Part shown: piece after piece, positions 1 through 6,413 of the stretch | How the letters are laid out: every line of letters begins with the position of its first letter | How positions within the stretch are numbered: position 1 is the stretch's first letter | Source of the DNA: JBDKGV01 sp039798005 | GTDB taxonomy: Bacteria > Fibrobacterota > Fibrobacteria > UBA5070 | Length of the DNA: 6,413 nucleotides | Reading direction: 5' to 3' | Assembly: GCA_039798005.1 (NCBI GenBank) | Contig: JBDKGV010000202.1 | Span: forward strand, 1-6,413 | Notes under the pieces: model-generated | Seen by the model: the letters and a program-made list of their open reading frames with translations, nothing else | Told to the model about the DNA's origin: nothing | The model's database searches: none | Made by a program: the position numbers and the translations under genes

Positions 1-1
1 C

Positions 2-1363
2 CTGAAGGTGGATGATTGCTCCTTGTGGGAGCAGTTGGAGGGCACCGACCACCACCCCCATTGGGGCCTTGCCTACAAGTTCCCGCCCGAACGGAAGTCG
101 ACAAGGCTTCTCGGGATCACCATCCAAGTGGGACGTTCGGGCTCACTGACCCCGGTGGCCGAGTTGGATCCGGTGCAATTGGCCGGCACGACCGTGTCCC
201 GGGCCAGCCTGCACAACCGGTCGTTTCTCGCGCGGCTGGATGCGCGCATCGGCGATTTCGTCGTGGTTCAGAAGGCCGGCGAAATCATCCCCCAGGTGAT
301 CGCGGTGGATCTTGCGAAGCGTTCGGAGGATTCCGTCGTTTTCCAGTATCCGTCCCGCTGTCCCGTGTGCGATGGCGCGCTGGAGGACCGGGGCACCGGC
401 ACGGACAGCGAAGGGAATCCGATCGAGCTGATCGCCTGCGGCAACCTTGACGCCTGCCCGGCCCAACTGTCGGGAAGGCTCGAGCATCTGGCTTCGCGCC
501 GCGCCCTTGATCTCGAGGGTCTGGGCGGAATCGTCGCGGAGGCGTTGGTGCGGACGGGCCTTGTGAAGGAGGTCTTTGACGTCTTCACCCTCGGGCAGGA
601 TACGCTTGCAACCCTGAACCTGGGATCGGCGGAAGAGCCACGCATCTACGGCGAGAAGAACGCCAAGAAGCTCCTCGACGCCCTGGAGCGCGCCCGCACC
701 GCACCGCTTTCGAAGTGGCTTCATGCCCTTGCCATCGCGGAGGTCGGCGAGTCGTCGGCACGCAGTCTTGCCCAGACCCACGAGAGTCTTCGTGAACTTG
801 CCGACTCCCCCGCCCTCAAGGCGATCCAGGAGATCGATGCGCTGGAAACCACCCGCAAGGCGCTCGGCGCCCGGACGGAAACCAACAAGGCCCGAAGCAC
901 GGAAGAAAAGGCCGCGGCCAAGGCCGAACAGGCCGGACTCAAGGCTCGCATCGCAGACTTGACGGAAATTGTCAAAAAATCGGGACTGTCCGGAGAGGTC
1001 GGCCCCAGTGCGGCGCGCAGCGTCCTGAGGACCGTCGGGTCTGCGCGTGGGCAAGCCATGCTTGCGCGCATGGAGGCGTTGAGCATCCAACCCGCCTCCG
1101 AGAAGGCCGCACCGGTCGAGGGCCCCCTGTCCGGAAAGACGTTCGTGGTCACCGGCACGCTGCCATCGCTTTCGCGCGAGGAGGCCAAGGAGCTCATCCG
1201 CGGCGCCGGTGGCAAGGTCAGCGACTCCGTGAGCAAGGCGACCAGCCATCTCGTGGCCGGGGAGGCCGCCGGATCGAAGCTTGAGAAGGCCGGGAAACTG
1301 GGCGTTCCCGTCCTGGACGAGGCGGCCCTGCGCGCTATGATTGCAGGACGGATTCCGTCCTGA
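2..1363 (+). CDS. ligA: NAD+-dependent DNA ligase LigA, 5'-truncated by window edge
   Basis: LigA seals nicks in duplex DNA in the cytoplasm during replication and repair, using NAD+ to form an enzyme-AMP intermediate. The frame is open to the window's left edge and its first codons (L-K-V-D-D) match the end of the adenylation domain, so the GTG near position 8 is internal. The N-terminal part with the catalytic lysine (roughly 290 residues in the family) is outside. Counting that GTG as residue 1: nucleotidyltransferase motif V Y-K-F-P-P-E at 23-28; OB fold about 36-105 with Q-V-G-R-S-G and A-G-E-I-I-P-Q-V; four-cysteine zinc finger C118, C121, C144, C150; helix-hairpin-helix domain about 155-360; BRCT domain about 373-446 (G-K-T-F-V-V-T-G-T-L, then H-L-V-A-G-E-A-A-G-S-K). 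The HhH domain carries an extra charged, probably helical segment at about 277-328 that E. coli LigA lacks. The TGA stop lies within the end of the opposing kinase gene. Family assignment is essentially certain. Confidence 0.97.
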   Translation: MKVDDCSLWEQLEGTDHHPHWGLAYKFPPERKSTRLLGITIQVGRSGSLTPVAELDPVQLAGTTVSRASLHNRSFLARLDARIGDFVVVQKAGEIIPQVIAVDLAKRSEDSVVFQYPSRCPVCDGALEDRGTGTDSEGNPIELIACGNLDACPAQLSGRLEHLASRRALDLEGLGGIVAEALVRTGLVKEVFDVFTLGQDTLATLNLGSAEEPRIYGEKNAKKLLDALERARTAPLSKWLHALAIAEVGESSARSLAQTHESLRELADSPALKAIQEIDALETTRKALGARTETNKARSTEEKAAAKAEQAGLKARIADLTEIVKKSGLSGEVGPSAARSVLRTVGSARGQAMLARMEALSIQPASEKAAPVEGPLSGKTFVVTGTLPSLSREEAKELIRGAGGKVSDSVSKATSHLVAGEAAGSKLEKAGKLGVPVLDEAALRAMIAGRIPS

Positions 1364-4300
1364 TCGATGCCGGAGTGAACAGTTGCCGCGCCTTGGCCTC
1401 CAAGGCGGGCAGTCCCGGATGCCCCTGGGCGGTCCGGGACACGAACTCGACGGACTTGCGGATCGTCTTCCATTTGGGAAGGCGGGGGATCCGGTTCGGA
1501 TCGAGGTACTTGTCCAGGGTCGCAGGGCGCCGCCAACCGTTGGCGTCGAGCTGAACCTTCCAGAGTCCGGATTCCTCGGCGAAGTCAGCCTTGGTCTTGC
1601 CGGTGTGCTCCGTCCACAGGCTCACGGCGTCCTTCATGACCTCGCACGCAAGCGACAGGCTCCGTTGTTCCTCACCGTTCCCCCGAGCCGGGTCGGGCAT
1701 CGCGACGGGCAACTCCAGACCCGGGAGGCCTTCCTGCATTACACCGGACAACTCTTCCATTCGCACCCGAAGCCGTTCCAGTTGTTCGTCCCCCTGCTCG
1801 AGGCTTTTCAGCACCTGCCGGGAGGAATGCTCGGGAACATCAAGCGCCCCCTGGGCTTCGGCGACAAGGGCCCACAGAGTCTCCTCATCGGCCTCGAAGC
1901 GGGAGAGGCGAAGGTCCAGACTGGAGCCTTCCCCGTCCTCCTTGCGAATGCGCAACCTCAATCGTTCGGAACGGACGGTGGTGAGGATCGGTGCCGGATC
2001 AAGCAGGATCTCCTCGACGGTCCGTGCCAAGAGGACTTCGGGATCCATCCCGAACAGTCGAGCCATGGCGCGATTGGCAAAGCGAATTTCCCATTGCCGA
2101 TCCACCACCAGGATCGGTTCGGACAGGCCATGGAAAAGGTTCAGCATGCGGCTACGAACCGCCTCGAGACGACTTCGCTCCAGCATCACCTCGGCGAGTT
2201 CCTCCTTCAGGGAACGATTCTCCTTGAGGGCGAGATAGGCCTCACGCTGCCTGGCCTGCACCTCGACGCGCGCGACCAGCTCCTTGCCCAGGAAGGGCTT
2301 GAGCACGTAGTCGTTGCCGCCCACTTCGAAGCCGTGCACGACGTCCTCCATGCGACTGCGCGCCGAAAGGAACAGGATGGGAAGCTCGATGGAATCGTAC
2401 TTCTCACGAATGCGGGCGCACACCTCGTAGCCATCCTGGAAAGGCATCATCACATCCAGGAGCACCACGGAAGGCCGATGCTCACGGATCAATTCCAGTG
2501 CCTGCACTCCGTCGGGAGCCGTCACGACATGCATCCCCCGCGCCGTGAGGAACGATCGCACGATCGCCAGATTGATCGGCTCGTCGTCGATCGCCAGGAT
2601 CCGCAGATCACCGATCTGAACCGGACGAGGCGATTCCTGGGACGTGACTTCCCCGGCGCTTGATGGCCAAGGAGCGATCCGGCGAGGGTCCACCTCGGAA
2701 AAACCCGAGGGAATGGACGCACCGGTTCGAGGACCGGCTTCAAGGAGGCGAAACTTGAAGGTGGTGCCTTGGCCCGGAACGGAATCCACCTGCAGCTGTG
2801 CGCCGTGCAGTTCCACCAACTTGCTTGTGATGGAAAGCCCCAACCCCGTGCCACCTCGCGACTGGCCGGCGATCTGCTCGAAGGGTTCGAAGATCCTCCC
2901 CTGTTGATCCGGTGCGATGCCCACACCCGAATCGCGCACCGAGATCTCGATCCCGGCCTCGGTGCCCTGGGCGGCGACGCACACGGTTCCCCGGTCGGTG
3001 TACTTGACGGCATTGCCCACAAGGTTGAAGAGGATCTGCATCAATCGATCCTCATCGGCGAGCACCAGCGGGAGATCGGGCGGGAGATCACTTTCGAGCG
3101 TCACTTCCTTGCCCTGCACGGCCTGGCCGAAGTGCGCAATCACCACGGGCACCAGGGCGACGAGATCGACACTGGTCTTGCGCAGCTCAATGTCCCGGTT
3201 GCGCAATTTCGAGAAATCAAGGACGTCGTTCACCAAGCGCGTCAGGCGCGTGGCACTTCCCGCGACAAGCTCAAGCGTCCTGCGCACGTCACCGGCCAAC
3301 TGCAGGCGAGCATCCTGCAAGACCGATTGGGTAAGTCCCAAGATGCCGTGCAGAGGGGTTCGCAATTCATGGGAGGTGTTGGCGAGGAAGTCGTCCTTGA
3401 TCCGCGAAAGACGGCCAAGCTCCTCGTTCTTGGCTTGGACCTGGGTGAGCAGCTCAAGATTGGAACGATGGGTCAGTTGAAACTTCTGCGACAGCGAAAA
3501 CGCCTCCGCCACGGCAAGGCAGGCGCCGCCGAGCAACATGCCGTAGGAGGCGTCGACAAGGCCCGTCAGGATCAAGCCATCGCGCGCTGCAGCCAGGACG
3601 AACAGTCCGAATCCCAGTGCGAAGATCCGCGCTTCCTTGATCCGATGGCGCAGGGCAAGCCCGAGGGAAAAGCAGAGCAAGGCCATTTCCCCGTAACCCA
3701 GCACCACCACGACCCCGGCCAGTTGGAACATCCATTCGAAGGGAATGACGGGAAGCGCAATGGCGAACAACGCGATGATGACCGCGAAGAGGCGGTTGGA
3801 CAGCCCCTGCAACCGATTGGGGAAAAGTTCTTGGCAATACAGACCCACCAGCAAGGTCGAAATCGATACCGCAAGAAACGTAAGGATGATCAGGGTCCGA
3901 AAGGAGACCCCGACGAACCATACGCTTGAAAACGTGTATTGGCAGGGTGCCAAGACCCCGAAAGCGAACCAGCTCAAGCAGAACAAGCCGAAGCGGAAAT
4001 ACGAACCATCCCGTGTCATCGGAGCCAAGAAGGCCAAATACTGCACCGCGAAGATCAGCAGGATGCCCAAGGCAAAGAGGTACGGAACGATGCCTCGCTG
4101 GTATTCCGTGTCCAGTCGATCCTTGGATGCGACCCGGAACCGGAAGATTTGACCACCATAATCCATGTGGAAGGTCGAGGCATGGAGCACCAGCTCCACG
4201 CGAGGCGAGGTGATCTTCACCGACCCTTGCCGATAGCGCACCTCTTCGATCTCCTGGGCGCGCGTGGTGGCCGGACGCCCGTTTTCCAGCACCTTCTCGC

Positions 4301-4739
4301 CGTTCACCCAAAGCACATAGGCACTGGACTGTTCCGTGTTGGCAAAGGCCAATTCCTTCACCGTATGCGTATCTACCAGCATCGTCAGGCGGAAGGTGGC
4401 GCACTTGGAACCATCATCTGATGCGGAAGGGGAAAACGACTTCCATCGACCGGGAAGCTGGGCCAAGGCATCGGAGGAATCCTGAGCGGCCATGGTCAGC
4501 ACATCGGGTTGAATCTGCCACTCCCCCTTGAGCTTGACACTGCCTTCGCGCAGGTCCATTGTGCGCAGATCGATCAGGCCACGGACAGCCTGCGGACCTT
4601 GATCGAGAGAACAGCCGGACAGGTGAAACAGAAAAACACCCATGGCCAAGAAGAACCATGAGCGACACCGATTTTCCAAACAGGGAAAGAACTTTGAAAC
4701 AAAGCAGACCATTTTCGATGAGAAAATAGATCTGAACAT
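1335..4739 (-). CDS. 7TMR-DISM hybrid sensor histidine kinase with REC, PAS and HTH-like tail
   Basis: An inner-membrane sensor that should sense a periplasmic ligand and autophosphorylate. Layout over 1134 residues: hydrophobic signal about 27-42 ending in lipobox L-S-G-C (Cys43); periplasmic jelly-roll, galactose-binding-like domain about 60-205 (G-E-W near 72, P-G-R-W at 96-99, L-W-V-N-G at 143-147); seven hydrophobic helices about 216-413, of the 7TMR-DISM type; short coiled coil; HisKA with H457 in S-H-E-L-R-T-P; HATPase with N-box N572/N576, G1 D-S-G-V-G-I-A, F-box F-E-P-F and G2 G-G-T-G-L-G-L-S. Then comes a receiver domain with acidic pair D718/D719, phospho-acceptor D762, S792 and K814; a helical linker; a PAS domain about 862-962; and a tail about 1025-1104 with the motif F-A-E-E-S-G-L-W. 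All kinase and receiver catalytic residues are present, so it should be active, with intramolecular phosphotransfer likely. No separate response regulator lies nearby. The start is uncertain: the ATG at 4739 has only a G-run directly against it, and Met10 or Met33 would also keep most or all of the signal. The stop TAG overlaps ligA. Confidence 0.95.
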   Translation of the reverse strand: MFRSIFSSKMVCFVSKFFPCLENRCRSWFFLAMGVFLFHLSGCSLDQGPQAVRGLIDLRTMDLREGSVKLKGEWQIQPDVLTMAAQDSSDALAQLPGRWKSFSPSASDDGSKCATFRLTMLVDTHTVKELAFANTEQSSAYVLWVNGEKVLENGRPATTRAQEIEEVRYRQGSVKITSPRVELVLHASTFHMDYGGQIFRFRVASKDRLDTEYQRGIVPYLFALGILLIFAVQYLAFLAPMTRDGSYFRFGLFCLSWFAFGVLAPCQYTFSSVWFVGVSFRTLIILTFLAVSISTLLVGLYCQELFPNRLQGLSNRLFAVIIALFAIALPVIPFEWMFQLAGVVVVLGYGEMALLCFSLGLALRHRIKEARIFALGFGLFVLAAARDGLILTGLVDASYGMLLGGACLAVAEAFSLSQKFQLTHRSNLELLTQVQAKNEELGRLSRIKDDFLANTSHELRTPLHGILGLTQSVLQDARLQLAGDVRRTLELVAGSATRLTRLVNDVLDFSKLRNRDIELRKTSVDLVALVPVVIAHFGQAVQGKEVTLESDLPPDLPLVLADEDRLMQILFNLVGNAVKYTDRGTVCVAAQGTEAGIEISVRDSGVGIAPDQQGRIFEPFEQIAGQSRGGTGLGLSITSKLVELHGAQLQVDSVPGQGTTFKFRLLEAGPRTGASIPSGFSEVDPRRIAPWPSSAGEVTSQESPRPVQIGDLRILAIDDEPINLAIVRSFLTARGMHVVTAPDGVQALELIREHRPSVVLLDVMMPFQDGYEVCARIREKYDSIELPILFLSARSRMEDVVHGFEVGGNDYVLKPFLGKELVARVEVQARQREAYLALKENRSLKEELAEVMLERSRLEAVRSRMLNLFHGLSEPILVVDRQWEIRFANRAMARLFGMDPEVLLARTVEEILLDPAPILTTVRSERLRLRIRKEDGEGSSLDLRLSRFEADEETLWALVAEAQGALDVPEHSSRQVLKSLEQGDEQLERLRVRMEELSGVMQEGLPGLELPVAMPDPARGNGEEQRSLSLACEVMKDAVSLWTEHTGKTKADFAEESGLWKVQLDANGWRRPATLDKYLDPNRIPRLPKWKTIRKSVEFVSRTAQGHPGLPALEAKARQLFTPASIRTESVLQS
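1344..1362. repeat. 19-nt odd palindrome in the ligA/kinase 3' overlap
   Basis: The sequence CAGGACGGATTCCGTCCTG has two perfect 9-nt arms around one central T. It lies entirely inside the 29-bp region where ligA and the kinase gene overlap tail to tail. The ligA TGA starts in its right arm, and the kinase TAG (1337-1335) lies just beyond its left arm. As RNA it could form an 8-bp stem with a 3-nt loop on either strand. There is no U-tract on either side, so it is not a standard intrinsic terminator. It could still slow or block converging polymerases, stabilise both mRNA 3' ends, or bind a dimeric protein. The inverted repeat is seen directly; any function is inference. Confidence 0.6.
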
Positions 4740-4753
4740 CCCCCAATCAAGTC

Positions 4754-4786
4754 AAAAAAGCCCCCGGTCAGTAAACCGGGAGCCTT
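4754..4786 (-). terminator. Rho-independent terminator of the surface-protein gene
   Basis: On the minus strand the RNA forms a 12-pair stem around a 6-nt loop (4769-4774). Its core pairs are 4775-4780 with 4763-4768, extended by 4781-4786 pairing with 4757-4762. Two of the outer pairs are G-U wobbles that exist only in the minus-strand RNA; on the plus strand they are C-A mismatches. Six U residues (4759-4754) end the structure, two of them possibly pairing at the stem base. It begins 15 nt after the TAA of the surface-protein gene. The strand asymmetry and the U-tract both say that it serves the minus-strand gene. Confidence 0.9.
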
Positions 4787-4801
4787 GATCTTATCGCACT
4801 T

Positions 4802-6413
4802 TTAGCGGCTGACAGCGAATTGCTGCAATCGAGTTCCTCCGACTTCCAAGGTTTGAAGCAGCATCCCGGTAGCAACCGGCAACGAAATGGCACCTGCCCC
4901 AGTTCCAGTGCGCGTCATCAAAAGACGCCCACTGATGTCACGGACCGACAGTTTCCAAGCGGCATCGGAGGCACACATTACCCGCACCATGCCCCCCGCA
5001 TTCACCATGCGAACAACTGGAACGGACTGTGCATTTACCTTGACAGGGATCGGTTCAGACACGATCAAGGTGAGTGGAACGTTTTGGGTGTAATCCAAGC
5101 CTCCAACCACAGCAGTGAGCGGGACAACGATCTCGTAAGTACCGGTGTCGCGTGCACTGGCAGAAATCTTGAAGGTTCTCACCGTCGTGCGGTCGATGTT
5201 CCAAGTATTGCCATCGCTAGAAACGATCGCTCCCGAATTGACAATACTCCCGATCGTGACACCCGCAAACTTGTCCAGATCTGCTTTGGCCGAACGATTG
5301 AGATTTGACACGCTCAAGCGGAACGTATCTGTTGCGCCGGGCACTAAAAAGAGTGTGTCACGATCGGCTTTGACCCCCAATTGCACAGCAGGACTAGAGT
5401 ATCCGGTTTCGTATGGGAACGACGACCAACTTTGGGTGGAATCAACTTGAAAGACATACACACCATACGTGCGATCAAGATATGTTGTGTACCGAATCTG
5501 ATCCCAAGGATTGGCATCCACCGCTGCATACGAGACGCTACGTGAAAATGTCTGATTCTTTTCCTTCACGCCACCAATTGCAAGACTTGCCGACAGAGTC
5601 GCTCCAGCGGTAAAGCCACCCACCTTGAGTTTGGCGGCGACTTCAGTTCCCACTTCAAAATTTTGGGTCACCGTAACCGTCTTTGAAACCGTACTGTCGT
5701 AACCTCTATTCACCCCTGTACCACCTCCCGACAAGGTGATCCCGTCATCCACCTTGACCAAGCGGTCGTTCAATATCGTTCCATTGGCATCTAGAAAATT
5801 CGAGCGGATACGATGGGTTTGAGGGTCAATAACCGATACCTCTTGAATCTTGCGCAATGTCGCCGTGTCGCCACGCATCATGTCAGGAAGCTGAGAGGCA
5901 GTGATCACCTGCTGGGTATTGGAGGGATCTGCGACCGGCGTATAGAAGAGTCGATAGATATAGCCGTCAGCATATGCCAAGGGATCATTGAGGGCAGGGA
6001 AACGTTTGAGTTGCCACTTCATGCGCAGGGATGGACAGACCAATACATCGCCACGACCAGGGCCTACGATCGAGGCGTCTGACTGGGAGGATGAAGTCAA
6101 ACCCTGTGTTTGCGCCATCGTTGCTGTGAAGTTGTTGTCTTTATTGTAAGCATATTTCACGCTGGCGGTCACATCAATGCTGGCGCCCGAGTTGTACAAT
6201 GCATTTTCATACGAATAGCCAAGACTCAAGGATGCTCCGAGGCTGGTGCCAAACGACGCCGTCACGGACGTCGAACTCGACGAAGTCTTCGTCAAGCTTG
6301 CCGAACTTCCATCACCTGGAGGGTCGTATAAAATTTGATATGGAACCCCCGCAAAGACAAATGACCCTGAATCCGAAGGGGATTGAGAAGGCATCCATTT
6401 ATGATTCCAAACA
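4802..6413 (-). CDS. large secreted/surface beta-rich protein with C-terminal sorting-like domain, 5'-truncated
   Basis: Function not recognised. The first ATG in the window is at 6394, but the frame stays open to the right edge (V-W-N-H-K-W precedes that Met), there is no signal peptide, and the sequence begins mid-domain, so this is the C-terminal part of a longer protein. Numbering from that Met: a Y-D-P-P-G-D-G-S motif at 23-30; a Ser/Thr-rich alternating beta stretch about 35-103; G-P-G-R-G-D-V at 111-117; a mixed region 120-230; a second Ser/Thr-rich beta stretch about 233-292; Ig-like or adhesin-like beta domains about 340-447; and a terminal module about 458-530 (L-S-V-R-D-I-S-G-R-L, ending in Q-F-A-V-S-R) that resembles FCB-group C-terminal sorting domains. 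Composition suits an extracellular protein: few cysteines and many Ser, Thr, Gly and Val. GC content is visibly lower than in the neighbouring genes. A strong intrinsic terminator follows the TAA stop. An adhesin or a pore-forming-like secreted protein are both possible. Confidence 0.85.
   Translation of the reverse strand, partial: VWNHKWMPSQSPSDSGSFVFAGVPYQILYDPPGDGSSASLTKTSSSSTSVTASFGTSLGASLSLGYSYENALYNSGASIDVTASVKYAYNKDNNFTATMAQTQGLTSSSQSDASIVGPGRGDVLVCPSLRMKWQLKRFPALNDPLAYADGYIYRLFYTPVADPSNTQQVITASQLPDMMRGDTATLRKIQEVSVIDPQTHRIRSNFLDANGTILNDRLVKVDDGITLSGGGTGVNRGYDSTVSKTVTVTQNFEVGTEVAAKLKVGGFTAGATLSASLAIGGVKEKNQTFSRSVSYAAVDANPWDQIRYTTYLDRTYGVYVFQVDSTQSWSSFPYETGYSSPAVQLGVKADRDTLFLVPGATDTFRLSVSNLNRSAKADLDKFAGVTIGSIVNSGAIVSSDGNTWNIDRTTVRTFKISASARDTGTYEIVVPLTAVVGGLDYTQNVPLTLIVSEPIPVKVNAQSVPVVRMVNAGGMVRVMCASDAAWKLSVRDISGRLLMTRTGTGAGAISLPVATGMLLQTLEVGGTRLQQFAVSR

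Noticed and set aside
143..1249. Long open frame on the minus strand opposite ligA (about 368 codons).
   Set aside because: It lies wholly antisense to a clear LigA, is rich in Arg, Gly and Leu as expected from GC-rich antisense frames, and shows no domain or start signal.
721..1536. Minus-strand open frame spanning the ligA/kinase junction.
   Set aside because: It overlaps two real genes in a different frame from the kinase, and its sequence is low-complexity Ala/Arg/Ser/Pro.
1341..2663. Long open frame on the plus strand opposite the kinase REC/PAS region (about 440 codons).
   Set aside because: It is antisense to well-conserved receiver and PAS sequence, its composition is typical of an antisense shadow (many His, Gln, Arg), and it has no recognisable domain.
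2769..3929. Long open frame on the plus strand opposite the kinase catalytic and 7TM region (about 386 codons).
   Set aside because: It mirrors HisKA/HATPase and TM codons, is full of His, Gln, Asp and Gly with no hydrophobic core pattern, and has no plausible ribosome-binding site.
4754..4786. Possibility that the intergenic hairpin is a plus-strand or bidirectional terminator.
   Set aside because: On the plus strand two stem positions become C-A mismatches and no T-run follows, and no plus-strand gene ends nearby.
6392..6394. ATG at 6394 as the true start of the surface-protein gene.
   Set aside because: The frame is open upstream to the window edge, no Shine-Dalgarno or signal peptide is present, and the sequence begins mid-domain just before the DPPGD motif.

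Overview
The window holds three protein-coding genes and almost no non-coding DNA. From left to right they are: the 3' two-thirds of an NAD+-dependent DNA ligase gene (ligA, plus strand, 5' end outside the window); a complete large membrane-bound hybrid sensor histidine kinase (minus strand); and the 3' part of a gene for a large secreted or surface beta-rich protein (minus strand, 5' end outside the window). I see no tRNA, rRNA, CRISPR array, insertion sequence or phage gene.

The host looks like a Gram-negative bacterium with a GC-rich genome; hand-counted 60-base lines in ligA and the kinase are about 63-68% GC. NAD+-dependent ligase is the general bacterial form. The surface protein ends in a short beta module resembling the C-terminal sorting domains common in Bacteroidota, Fibrobacterota and related FCB-group phyla. 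The 7TMR-DISM type of kinase is widespread in environmental Gram-negatives. A Fibrobacterota-like or other FCB/PVC-superphylum environmental bacterium is my best guess, but it is an inference from protein style and no marker gene settles it.

Layout: ligA and the kinase gene converge and overlap tail to tail by 29 bp, with a 19-nt palindrome inside the overlap. The kinase and the surface-protein gene lie in the same direction with a 62-bp gap. That gap is mostly a strong intrinsic terminator for the surface-protein gene. The terminator's U-tract ends only about 14 bp before the annotated kinase ATG, so kinase transcription must start within the terminator region, start further inside the gene, or rely on read-through.

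No clear functional pathway joins the three genes. ligA is housekeeping. The kinase is a self-contained signalling protein: lipobox signal, periplasmic jelly roll, 7 TM, HisKA, HATPase, REC, PAS and a conserved-looking C-terminal tail. The surface protein is of unknown function. The points most worth following are the HTH-like C-terminal tail of the kinase, the duplicated Ser/Thr-rich amphipathic beta-hairpin segments of the surface protein, and the compact gene-end architecture.
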